DNA of 33,490 nt, taken from contig URBJ01000016.1 of the NCBI GenBank assembly GCA_900546005.1, positions 1 through 33,490 on the forward strand. Reading direction: 5' to 3'. This stretch comes from an uncultured Alistipes sp. Lineage in GTDB: Bacteria; Bacteroidota; Bacteroidia; Bacteroidales; Rikenellaceae. The translations under genes were made by a program, and so were the position numbers. Below the pieces are notes generated by a model. That model worked only from the letters and a program-made list of their open reading frames with translations, was not told the origin of the DNA and did no database searches. Numbering within the stretch: position 1 is the stretch's first letter; every line of letters starts with the position of its first letter. This document shows, piece after piece, positions 26,264 to 33,490 of this stretch.

Positions 26264-27299
26264 AAGTGGATAAATAGTTCTTTGAAATTATTGAAATATA
26301 GTCAATTACACGGTTGCCAAGGTTACAAGTCGAGTAATTGATCAGACCACCTGAACTTATCAATGTGACCTCTCGGGTCTTTTTATCATATATTGCCGTA
26401 TATCCTGTTTTACCCAAATCAAATCGAAACAACAGATAGCGCGATGATGCCATGAACGCATCGATACCCAGTACATAACGATCTGTCAGGCCCTCTTTCA
26501 TGCAGTCGATCAGACTCTTTGTCAGATACTCCTCTGGGAGCGCATTATCGCCGAAATCGATACGATACTTTGGGGTGCATGCTCCGTCTGCTACCCGATA
26601 GACTGTGTTGTCGGATGGATAGCACAACAGAACCTCCTCACCGAGCACCGTGTAACTTTCCATATCTTTCCCTCCGTATCGCTCCGTCTCTTCGAACGGC
26701 AGGAACTTGCCAAGTAACTTCCCATCTCCATCCAGAACGAACAACAAATACTGCCCCTCTTCCGTTTCACTCCACTCGTTAATCAAATAAATATTGTCGT
26801 TCTGTACAAGAATCCTATTTGCCCAGTATGGGGAAATATCGATGGTTTTTTGGTATTGTCCTTCAAGATCGAAACAAAGAATCTTCATAAGTATATTATC
26901 GAATAGATAAATCAACTTATCGGTGACATACATGTCTCCCAACTCCATATACTCTTGACTGCTGCGACCCTCCGCGAAAATCGACCGATCCAGCGTCCCG
27001 TCTTCATGCAGGATGAACACACCGTTGGCATCTTTATCCAAGATATATATCCGGTCATTCTTGAAAAACACCTTAGACACCTCTCCGATCAAACACTCGT
27101 CGGAAGTCTCAATGGGAATAATTTCGCACTGCGTCGTGTCAAACATAAAGGCACAATCATAGGAGCCGTCTTTGCTTTGATCCACATCAATCGTAATAAT
27201 CGTTTTCTCTGATGTCTGTGCATGCAAATCTTTCGATCCACATTGCGTAAAGCCAACGGTCCATAAGACGCATACCACGAAACAGAAAATGTTTTTCAT
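26250..27299 (-). CDS. 6-bladed beta-propeller lipoprotein
   Basis: Encodes 349 residues from the ATG at 27299, chosen because it begins directly with a signal peptide (MKNIFCFVVCVLWTVGFTQC, lipidated Cys20). A further ATG at 27314 would add five residues. The body has repeated propeller strands typical of this Bacteroidota family: IPIETSDECLIGEVSKVFFKN, DRIYILDKDANGVFILHEDG, GDMYVTDKLIYLFDN, CFDLEGQYQKTID and IYLINEWSETEEG. Such lipoproteins often occur near polysaccharide or peptide utilisation genes, and their ligands are mostly unknown. Its last 14 codon bases overlap the end of the broken glycosidase gene on the other strand. Confidence 0.8.
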   Translation of the reverse strand: MKNIFCFVVCVLWTVGFTQCGSKDLHAQTSEKTIITIDVDQSKDGSYDCAFMFDTTQCEIIPIETSDECLIGEVSKVFFKNDRIYILDKDANGVFILHEDGTLDRSIFAEGRSSQEYMELGDMYVTDKLIYLFDNILMKILCFDLEGQYQKTIDISPYWANRILVQNDNIYLINEWSETEEGQYLLFVLDGDGKLLGKFLPFEETERYGGKDMESYTVLGEEVLLCYPSDNTVYRVADGACTPKYRIDFGDNALPEEYLTKSLIDCMKEGLTDRYVLGIDAFMASSRYLLFRFDLGKTGYTAIYDKKTREVTLISSGGLINYSTCNLGNRVIDYISIISKNYLSTFTGQ

Positions 27300-27334
27300 A
27301 GCCATTATATTCAATTTAAAAATTCACATTACTA

Positions 27335-27342
27335 CAAATATA
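27335..27342 (-). promoter_or_regulatory. -7 box TATATTTG for propeller lipoprotein
   Basis: An exact TAnnTTTG box on the minus strand, giving a start near 27328 and a leader of about 29 bases to the ATG at 27299. This supports that ATG over the one at 27314. Confidence 0.5.
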
Positions 27343-27534
27343 TAATAAAAACAACAAAAAAAACACCCTATACCTCAAAACAACCCAGACATTCTCCAAA
27401 GCATTTTATTAATCACAAAAAAGACACGAGCTGAAAAAACACAAACGAAAACCAAGTTATGCAAAATTGATCTGGTATGTATATTGGAGGGGGATTTCCA
27501 TGCTCACCTTTTTCGTAAATCAGGTTATATTTCC

Positions 27535-27542
27535 TAAATTTG
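27535..27542 (+). promoter_or_regulatory. -7 box TAAATTTG for radical SAM gene
   Basis: An exact TAnnTTTG box with TTC at the -33 position 20 bases upstream. Transcription would begin near 27549, only 6 bases before the ATG at 27555, which favours the internal ATG at 27627. Confidence 0.55.
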
Positions 27543-27626
27543 TAAAGCAGAGCAATGAGATCGAATCGGATAATCGGAAAGCGTTTGCTCCCATTAAGAT
27601 CATTCGTGAATCAAGATCGTACCAAA

Positions 27627-28502
27627 ATGACAAAAGAGACCATCAAAGAGATCGACGTACAAAGCGTCATGACCAAATCAACCCTACCCGTAGGCGGATA
27701 TTCGGTGAACCCATACGTCGGATGCTTGCATGCCTGCAAATACTGCTACGCTTCGTTCATGAAACGGTTTACCGGTCACACGGAGCCTTGGGGTACTTTT
27801 CTCGACGTCAAAAACTGGAAACCGATCAGCAATCCGCACAAGTATGACGGACAACGGATTGTTATCGGGTCGGTAACCGATGGATACAATCCCTATGAAG
27901 AGGTAGCCCGACGTACCCGACGACTGCTCGAAGAGCTACGGGGCTGTGAGGCCGAAATCATGATATGCACCAAATCGGACCTCGTCCTGCGCGATCTCGA
28001 CCTGTTGAAACAATTCCGCAAAGTGACCGTATCTTGGTCCATCAATACGCTCGACGAACAGTTCCGCGCCGATATGGATCACGCAGTAAACATCGAGCGA
28101 AGAATTTCGGCCATGAAACAGGTTTACGACGCCGGCATCCGGACCGTATGTTTCATCTCTCCGATCTTTCCCGGAATCACCGATGTCAAAGCGATCATCG
28201 AACGCGTAAAGGACCAGACCGACCTGATATGGCTGGAAAACTTGAATCTGAGAGGACAGTTCAAGGGGGACATCATGAACTATATTCGAGAAAAACACCC
28301 GGCACTCATCCCTTTGTATGAAGAGATCTACAACCACAAACGGCTCGACTATTGGGAATCGCTCGAAAAGGAGATGTCGGCTTACGCCGCCGAACACGAA
28401 TATCCCTATCGGATCAACGATCTACCCTACGGACGCTCCCAGAAGGGGAAACCCGTAATCGTCAACTACTTCTATCACGAAAAGATCAGATTGAAAAGAT
28501 GA
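27627..28502 (+). CDS. SPL-family radical SAM protein
   Basis: Encodes 291 residues from the ATG at 27627 (an ATG at 27555 would add 24). The radical SAM cluster motif CLHACKYC gives C33, C37 and C40, within NPYVGCLHACKYCYASFMKRF. Further family patterns are IGSVTDGYNPYEEVARRTRRLLE, ICTKSDLVLRDLDLL and SINTLDEQF. The family is named after spore photoproduct lyase, but members in non-sporing bacteria have no known substrate and are not expected to repair spore DNA. I recall similar proteins as one half of a radical SAM mobile pair; no partner gene is adjacent here. The protein is probably cytoplasmic and oxygen-sensitive. Confidence 0.85.
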   Translation: MTKETIKEIDVQSVMTKSTLPVGGYSVNPYVGCLHACKYCYASFMKRFTGHTEPWGTFLDVKNWKPISNPHKYDGQRIVIGSVTDGYNPYEEVARRTRRLLEELRGCEAEIMICTKSDLVLRDLDLLKQFRKVTVSWSINTLDEQFRADMDHAVNIERRISAMKQVYDAGIRTVCFISPIFPGITDVKAIIERVKDQTDLIWLENLNLRGQFKGDIMNYIREKHPALIPLYEEIYNHKRLDYWESLEKEMSAYAAEHEYPYRINDLPYGRSQKGKPVIVNYFYHEKIRLKR

Positions 28503-28732
28503 TCGGGCCGACAGAAGGGAGAGATGCCACCGATCCGGAGCCACTCGGTCCCCTCGATCCTTGAACACTTTTCCAATACAACTTATAGCGTTCTTTTTCA
28601 TATTCATTCTCCTGTTTTACCGCTGAACCATGATTCGGGTATAAATATCCGTAAAGGATATACAAAGCGACTCCACGATGCACCTAATTTTGCAATCGAA
28701 AAGATGAGTCGAACCTTAAAACAGGAACCCGT
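28503..28732. other. Intergenic region, no gene seen
   Basis: A 230-base gap between two plus-strand genes. It holds a -7 box at 28685-28692 and no convincing terminator or coding frame. Confidence 0.5.
28685..28692 (+). promoter_or_regulatory. -7 box TAATTTTG for CMD-cupin/ADH operon
   Basis: An exact TAnnTTTG box with no TTG at the ideal -33 spacing. It predicts a leader of about 35 bases before the ATG at 28733. Confidence 0.45.
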
Positions 28733-29554
28733 ATGAAAATCAAAATTATCCTTGCGCTCGTCGCAATGGCAATAAACAGTACAGCAATTATGGCACAGGA
28801 AAAGATCAAACAAACGGCTGGACGCGAACAACTCGGAGAATTCGCTCCCAAATTCGCGGAACTCAACGACGATGTACTTTTCGGTGAGGTGTGGAGCCGC
28901 ACCGACAGGCTCGGACTGCGCGATCGCAGTTTGATAACCCTTACTTCTCTGATCAGTCAGGGCATCACCGACAGCTCCCTGACCTACCACCTCCAAACGG
29001 CCAAGCAGAACGGGATCACCCGTACCGAAATCGCCGAAATTATTACCCACATCGGATTTTATGCCGGATGGCCCAAGGCTTGGGCTGCTTTCCGACTCGC
29101 CAAAGAGGTGTGGTCGGAGGATACGACCGGAGCGGATGCCAAAGCGGCTTTCCAACGCGAAATGATCTTCCCGATCGGAGAGCCCAACTCGGCCTATGCA
29201 CAATATTTCATCGGAAACAGCTATCTTGCACCTATATCGAAGGAGCAGGTCAACGTATCGAACGTAACGTTCGAACCGGGTTGCCGGAACAACTGGCATA
29301 TCCACCGGGCAAAGAGTGGCGGAGGACAGATGCTCATCGGTGTAGCCGGTCGCGGCTGGTACCAGCAGGAGGGTCAACCGGCAGTCGAGATTCTGCCCGG
29401 AACCGTAATCCACATTCCGGCCAACGTCAAACACTGGCACGGAGCTGCCTCCGACAGCTGGTTCGCCCACTTGGCGTTTGAGGTTCCGGGCGAAGAGAGC
29501 TCCAACGAGTGGTTGGAACCGGTTACCGACGAAGAGTATAACAAACTAAAATAA
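28733..29554 (+). CDS. Exported carboxymuconolactone decarboxylase-cupin fusion
   Basis: Encodes 273 residues with a likely signal peptide (IIILALVAMAINSTAIMA type, cleavage near residue 21). Residues about 35-130 form a carboxymuconolactone decarboxylase domain (VWSRTDRLGLRDRSLITLTSL, HLQTAKQNGITRTEIAEIITH, YAGWPKAWAAFRLAKEV). It lacks the CxxC redox pair of AhpD-type members, so peroxidase activity is unlikely. Residues about 165-265 form a cupin with metal-ligand candidates WHIHRA and KHWHGA. This two-domain layout is widespread in Bacteroidota and Firmicutes and its reaction is not settled. The alcohol dehydrogenase gene starts 23 bases downstream, so the two are probably one operon. Confidence 0.85.
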   Translation: MKIKIILALVAMAINSTAIMAQEKIKQTAGREQLGEFAPKFAELNDDVLFGEVWSRTDRLGLRDRSLITLTSLISQGITDSSLTYHLQTAKQNGITRTEIAEIITHIGFYAGWPKAWAAFRLAKEVWSEDTTGADAKAAFQREMIFPIGEPNSAYAQYFIGNSYLAPISKEQVNVSNVTFEPGCRNNWHIHRAKSGGGQMLIGVAGRGWYQQEGQPAVEILPGTVIHIPANVKHWHGAASDSWFAHLAFEVPGEESSNEWLEPVTDEEYNKLK

Positions 29555-29577
29555 TTCACTGTTAATCAGAAAATACC

Positions 29578-30759
29578 ATGGAAACAAGACTCTATTATGA
29601 CATGTACATTCCCACCCGGGTTATGTTCGGGGCCGGAATGTTGAACAAGTTAGGACAACAGCCCATGCCGGGCAAAAAAGCGTTGATCATCATCTCCAAC
29701 GGTAAATCGACCCGTGCGAACGGCTATTTGTCCCGGACGGAAGAACAGTTGAAAAAAGCGGGTGTCGGGAGCGTCGTTTTCGACGGAGTATCACCCAATC
29801 CGACAGTGGCCAATGTCGATGCCGGAGCAAAAGCCGCACGGGAGAACGGATGCGACTTTCTGGTAGCACTGGGCGGAGGAAGCGTCATGGACTGTGCAAA
29901 AGCGATCGCCGTGATGGCTACCAACGACGGTGTCCTGTGGGACTATGTAGCAGTAGGTTCAGGCAAAGGGAACCCCATTCCGAACAGACCTCTGCCTATC
30001 ATAGCCATCACTACTACGGCCGGCACGGGATCCGAGACCGACAATGCGGGAGTAATTACCAAAGAGGATACCTTTGAGAAGGCTTTCATCGGCTCACCGA
30101 GCCTGTTCCCCTATCTGGCTGTCGTCGACCCGGAACTGATGCTCAGCGTTCCGGCCGGATTCACCGCTTTCCAAGGATTCGACGCTCTGTTCCACAGCGT
30201 TGAAGGCTACATCGCCAAAGGAGCCAACCTGATGAGCGACATGTATGCCTTGACTGCCATCGAGAATCTAGCGAAGTACCTGCCTCGTGCCGTCAAGGAC
30301 GGTAACGATATGGAGGCCCGGACGCATGTCGCTTTCGCCAACACCCTTTCGGGTGGGGTTATGTGCCTGACTCTGCTTACCAGCGAACACGGCATGGAGC
30401 ATGCTCTCTCGGCATACCACCCCAGCCTGCCCCACGGAGCCGGACTGATCATGATCAGCCGTGCCTATTTCTCCTATTTTATCCGCAAACACGCCTGTGA
30501 CGAACGTTTCATCCGCATGGCCCGTGCGTTGGGCATGCCCGAAGCCGACAAACCCGAGGATTTCATCACGGCTCTCACCCGCCTGCAGGAAGCATGCGGC
30601 GTAGCCGATCTGAAAATGTCCGACTACGGCATCGCTCTCGACGAATGCGAAAAACTCATGCGCAATGCACGAGAGGTAATGGGCATCATGTTCACCAGCG
30701 ATCGGGTCCAGATGTCCGATGCAGAGATTGTCGACATCTATAAAGAGTCATGGAAATAA
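29578..30759 (+). CDS. Iron-containing alcohol dehydrogenase
   Basis: Encodes 393 residues, normal for group III Fe-dependent alcohol dehydrogenases. The nucleotide-binding GGGSVMDCAKAIAV lies at 99-112, followed by TTTAGTGSETDNAGVI (145-160). The metal site is FQGFDALFH (D202, H206) with H271 in SEHGMEHALSAY and H286 in LPHGAG. The enzyme interconverts an alcohol or diol and an aldehyde with NAD(P)H in the cytoplasm; relatives include FucO and butanol dehydrogenases. The spacing between the third and fourth ligands is one residue longer than in FucO. It is the second gene of a two-gene operon ending at a clear hairpin. Confidence 0.93.
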   Translation: METRLYYDMYIPTRVMFGAGMLNKLGQQPMPGKKALIIISNGKSTRANGYLSRTEEQLKKAGVGSVVFDGVSPNPTVANVDAGAKAARENGCDFLVALGGGSVMDCAKAIAVMATNDGVLWDYVAVGSGKGNPIPNRPLPIIAITTTAGTGSETDNAGVITKEDTFEKAFIGSPSLFPYLAVVDPELMLSVPAGFTAFQGFDALFHSVEGYIAKGANLMSDMYALTAIENLAKYLPRAVKDGNDMEARTHVAFANTLSGGVMCLTLLTSEHGMEHALSAYHPSLPHGAGLIMISRAYFSYFIRKHACDERFIRMARALGMPEADKPEDFITALTRLQEACGVADLKMSDYGIALDECEKLMRNAREVMGIMFTSDRVQMSDAEIVDIYKESWK

Positions 30760-30789
30760 CGGCACGATCCGCTTTATCATTCCGATTTA

Positions 30790-30827
30790 TATCAGCCTCC
30801 GACAGCGTGTGCAGAGGCTGATATTTT
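30790..30827 (+). terminator. Terminator of the CMD-cupin/ADH operon
   Basis: A perfect 10-base stem (30790-30799 with 30814-30823, TATCAGCCTC/GAGGCTGATA), a 14-base loop and a following TTTTCTG. It lies 31 bases after the dehydrogenase stop codon. Confidence 0.75.
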
Positions 30828-30930
30828 CTGTCTGATCCTGCAAATCTGTAATGGAGGAGGTATAAAACAACGACAAAACAACGAACAGCAATTGTTCTGA
30901 CCTATTCTCTCATCTATGTAGCGTAAGAAT

Positions 30931-31375
30931 TAAACAACTATTTCATCATTGTCACCCTTCGCGGCATTCCGACATTTCAGCTGGGTGCTCTGTGTCTCTC
31001 TATTGCCGGATTCTGTTCGCCGTTTCTGTCTCGTTGCAATCTACCTCTGTTTCGACGGCTTGCCGCCCCGGAAGGATGCCCCGAGACCAATTATATCGGA
31101 CAGTCGGTCGCCGAAATGCTGATTTTCTATGGCTGAGGGCTGGGATGGGGAACGAGCCAACCTGCTGTACACGGAACTCATCGAGGGAGCGGTATACAGC
31201 ATCCAACAATTTTTCAGCAATCTATGAATCAGACGGTTCCGCTTTAGTCCCTTGGAATGGATATGGCGCAACTGACCTACGGGCATTGGATCAAGTGCCG
31301 GAAGTCCGAACAGACCGACTCTCAGCTCCAATCGGAATAGGAACACTATATCGGAGGCTGCTCACACAACTGACA
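30931..31375 (+). pseudogene. Possible gene remnants in several frames
   Basis: One frame carries LFRRLAAPEGCPETNYIGQS up to a TGA near 31133. A frame one base over then carries GWDGERANLLYTELIEGAVY and stops at 31225-31227. A third piece reads LTYGHWIKCRKSEQTDSQLQ, an in-frame TAG at 31338-31340, then EHYIGGCSHN. The pieces look more like protein than random sequence, but I cannot name a parent family. An alternative plus-strand frame from 30992 to 31378 is open but Arg/Ser-rich and unlike a real protein. Confidence 0.3.
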
Positions 31376-31401
31376 TAAACAACCAAAATAAAACTTCTGT
31401 T

Positions 31402-31731
31402 ATGAAAAAAGTAAAAATTACCGTATTGCGGGTAACATTCAATGAAGATTTTGCCCGCGATTATGCCATGCCGGGACTGAAGCCCTGCTCCGTCATGAAG
31501 GAAGGACAAGTATTCTATGCCGAGTTAGGAAAACCCGAAGGTCTGTGCGACGGCGCATGGCGGACAATCCATCCCTACGTATTCGCCTTGGCCAATGGAG
31601 CCCAGCACTTCTACTTCAACGATTGGGTTCGGCAACCGGGAGTAGCCATCACCTGCTGCAATGACGGACTGCGTCCCGTATTTTTCAAACTGGAAGCCAC
31701 CGATGAGGAGGTCAAGTCTCCGTTTGTATAA
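31402..31731 (+). CDS. TIGR04076-family small protein
   Basis: Encodes 109 residues. The pattern VKITVLRVTFNEDFARDYAM, then CSVMKEGQVFYAELGKPEGLCDGAW, HPYVFALANGA and TCCNDGLRPVFFKLE matches my recollection of the TIGR04076 family of small Cys-containing proteins. Their function is unknown, and a redox or metal role is sometimes suggested from the conserved Cys residues. It has no signal peptide. It appears to be a single-gene unit followed by a terminator. Confidence 0.75.
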   Translation: MKKVKITVLRVTFNEDFARDYAMPGLKPCSVMKEGQVFYAELGKPEGLCDGAWRTIHPYVFALANGAQHFYFNDWVRQPGVAITCCNDGLRPVFFKLEATDEEVKSPFV

Positions 31732-31837
31732 AGGCATCAAACATTCGGGAATAAATTAAGTCGTCTCTATCGGAACTTGGATGTTCCGCAACATCCTTTC
31801 CCTTCTCGTTGGACCGGTTCTCTCCCTTCAAATGCAT

Positions 31838-31867
31838 AAAGGAGCCGCAAAATACGGCTCTTTTATC
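31838..31867 (+). terminator. Terminator after the TIGR04076 gene
   Basis: A stem of GAGCCG (31842-31847) with CGGCTC (31855-31860), extended by AAAG/TTTT pairs and followed by TTTTATCTTTTT. It lies between two convergent genes and could also end the minus-strand propeller transcript, though the T run on that side is weaker. Confidence 0.7.
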
Positions 31868-31901
31868 TTTTTAATTCAACTTCATCCTATTTTCTTTCAT
31901 C

Positions 31902-33061
31902 TTACAGATTATCCTTGAGCGTTATCACGACAAGGAACGGATTGTCGTCTTCGGTAACTCCGTCGACCGACCCCACTAAATGAAACGCTTCTATCGGTGC
32001 AATCAGTTTATTCCCGGAAACAAAATAGTCGGATAATTCGATGCTACCGCCCCGTGGAAGGTCGCATGAAAAAGCACCTCGCTTGAAGGCCAGTAATTGA
32101 TCCCTTTGCCAAATATTCGTACAGCGTTTACCTAGATAAATCAAAGTTGAGAACAACATGTCCTTATAATAACCCTGATAAAAAGGCCAATATATATCTT
32201 CGCTTACAAGGCGAGGTCGTTCTGGCTGTGTCAGTTGTCTTCTGCGTTTTTCACCCCGTTCTCCAAAATCGGTAATCAGAAAAGGATACATACGATCTTT
32301 GGTTACAAAATACATTGTATCGTTGCCAACATGTTCTGAGGAAACTAACACGCCGTCATGATAACGAAAAGGATTATTGCTCGAAGTCATAATAGCAGAG
32401 GGAGCATATTGGAATTTGGATGGTAAATATGTACGAATTATTTCTCCTTCACTATTTATTATCGTAATGAAATGCTTCGGAACGTAAGGTTTATCTTGAG
32501 AAGGAAGAGGAACATGGGTCAATGCAAATGTATTGCTGTCGATAACTCGACAAGAGCATATGTATTCATCTGTTTTTACATCAATGGACTTTAGGTGTCG
32601 ACCATACAGGTCATAAACCTGTATGCGTTTATTGAACCCCTCAGAATAGAAACTGATTTTATCATCGTATATATTGGCACTGATTAGCCCCCAGAATGTA
32701 GGCATTAAATATTCGTTACCCGCTCGGCCAACTCGATTGAATGAGGAAATAATCTTACCCGATTCAATATCTGCTACTGTGATCGTACCGTTAGCCATGT
32801 CCTCCAGCAACACTTTCCCGTCGTCAGTCAGTCCTTGTACGGATAGATTACTCAAAATACGCTCCGTTTTCCCCAATGGAACCAGATCGACCCGTCCGCC
32901 AAATCGTTCCATTTGAAATCCGGTGTCTCTTCGGCATCCTCAAATAGTTGAGACATGTCGATCGTATAGGAAGCATCAGAAGCCACTGAAACCCCCTTTT
33001 GTCCACACGCCGCCAAAAACAGGCTGATCCATAAAATCATTATAATATTTCTGTTGATCAT
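31902..33061 (-). pseudogene. Beta-propeller lipoprotein split by a frameshift
   Basis: Two overlapping minus-strand frames make up one gene. The first begins at 33061 with a lipoprotein signal (MINRNIIMILWISLFLAAC, Cys19) and reads to DFKWNDLADG near 32895, then runs into a stop at 32852-32854. The second frame takes over at RVDLVPLGKTERILSNLS and continues to 31902 with propeller strands (GTITVADIESGKIISSFNRVG, YSEGFNKRIQVYDLYGRHLKS, HFITIINSEGEIIRTYL). One base appears to be missing between about 32888 and 32900, next to a GGG run. The sum of about 385 residues fits this propeller family. It may be a true frameshift, a phase-variable site or a sequencing error. Confidence 0.75.
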
Positions 33062-33117
33062 ATATATTTATTCCGTTGATTATTCCGCACCATTTCATTA
33101 CCTTGTATCACATAACA

Positions 33118-33125
33118 CAAATTTA
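33118..33125 (-). promoter_or_regulatory. -7 box TAAATTTG for the split propeller gene
   Basis: An exact TAnnTTTG box on the minus strand, with TTT at the -33 position. It predicts a start near 33111 and a leader of about 50 bases to the ATG at 33061. Confidence 0.5.
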
Positions 33126-33457
33126 ACATATTTCATCAGACAAATAAATATTACAAAATATACAATGAATTTATTTATTATCCGCACCTCGAGTCGCATA
33201 ATCGCATCCTCAATCGATCAAACATATCTCCTCAAGTCGAAAGTCACCGCATCGAAAAATATACCTGCCTGCTTCAAAAAGAGAACCGTAAAATATTTGT
33301 TAATCTGGATTCGGAGGGCTATTCCATCTGTTCTGGCGCCGTGCATTGTCGTCTGTACATGACCGGCGAACCGCATCGGACTCCACCGAGCTTCACCAAA
33401 TATTCCACCGAGCATACCAACTCGCTTGCGAATTGGAAAATAAAAACGAGCTTCGAG

Positions 33458-33488
33458 TTGGAAAAAAGAAATTTCCGTTATATTTTTG
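33458..33488 (+). promoter_or_regulatory. Promoter (TTG-N20-TATTTTTG) leading off the window
   Basis: TTG (33458-33460), 20 bases, then TATTTTTG (33481-33488), the same geometry as the promoters at 202-233 and 24585-24615. The gene it drives lies beyond the right edge. Confidence 0.6.
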
Positions 33489-33490
33489 CG

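Larger units (their letters stand above)
30760..31401. other. Intergenic region with decayed sequence
   Basis: This 642-base gap begins with a terminator (30790-30827). The stretch from about 30930 to 31375 contains protein-like pieces in different frames that never join into one gene; I describe them separately. No functional gene is supported. Confidence 0.5.
33062..33490. other. Intergenic region at right edge
   Basis: This 429-base region holds the minus-strand promoter of the propeller lipoprotein and a plus-strand promoter at 33458-33488. A plus-strand frame without a start codon stays open from about 33080 to the edge and includes IEKYTCLLQKENRKIFVNLD. It runs through the promoter, so I do not call it a gene. 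Confidence 0.4.

Noticed and set aside
33080..33490. A plus-strand frame open to the right edge
   Set aside because: It has no suitable start codon and runs straight through a consensus promoter, though part of it looks protein-like; at most it is a remnant.

Overview
This window comes from the chromosome of a member of the Bacteroidota, most likely order Bacteroidales; base composition and gene set fit a Rikenellaceae/Alistipes-like organism, but I cannot fix the genus. The signs are TAnnTTTG -7 boxes upstream of many genes, three of them with a TTG exactly 20 bases upstream. Also typical are a NigD-like lipoprotein, an ECF sigma factor paired with a protein that appears to span both membranes, 6-bladed beta-propeller lipoproteins, and an MG2/TonB-plug protein. 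I saw no tRNA, rRNA, CRISPR array, insertion sequence or phage genes.

Layout. 1-2938: an exported MG2/TonB-plug protein. 2935-4047 (minus): a riboflavin-type reductase/deaminase with its two domains in swapped order. 4254-7022: an envelope-stress style operon of ECF sigma factor, inner-membrane plus outer-membrane-barrel anti-sigma candidate, and NigD-like lipoprotein, ending at a strong hairpin. 7419-14153 (minus): one giant gene of 2244 codons holding a fold-type I PLP (aminotransferase) active site and, about 950 residues later, a P-loop of HPr-kinase/PEPCK style. It has its own promoter and terminator and is the most unusual object here. 14405-20432 (minus): a heavy-metal efflux operon (His-rich small exported protein, His-rich adaptor, RND pump, TolC-like channel). 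20545-20862: an SMR exporter of the Gdx/SugE type. 20852-24545 (minus): an operon of an ABC-F ATPase with a degenerate second ATP site, a phosphodiester glycosidase-like protein and a membrane-anchored metallophosphoesterase.

24733-33490 looks more labile. It has a broken glycosidase-like gene (in-frame TAG, a frameshift and a missing 3' end), a beta-propeller lipoprotein overlapping that broken end, and an SPL-family radical SAM protein. Then come a carboxymuconolactone decarboxylase-cupin fusion beside an iron-dependent alcohol dehydrogenase, a stretch of decayed sequence, a TIGR04076-type small protein, a second propeller lipoprotein split by a frameshift, and a promoter pointing out of the right edge.

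Working together: the sigma, dual-membrane and NigD genes probably form one envelope signalling unit. The four efflux genes probably move a metal cation from the periplasm or cytoplasm to the outside. The decarboxylase-cupin and alcohol dehydrogenase genes probably form a small redox operon. The giant protein stands alone, so its neighbours give no clue to its substrate.
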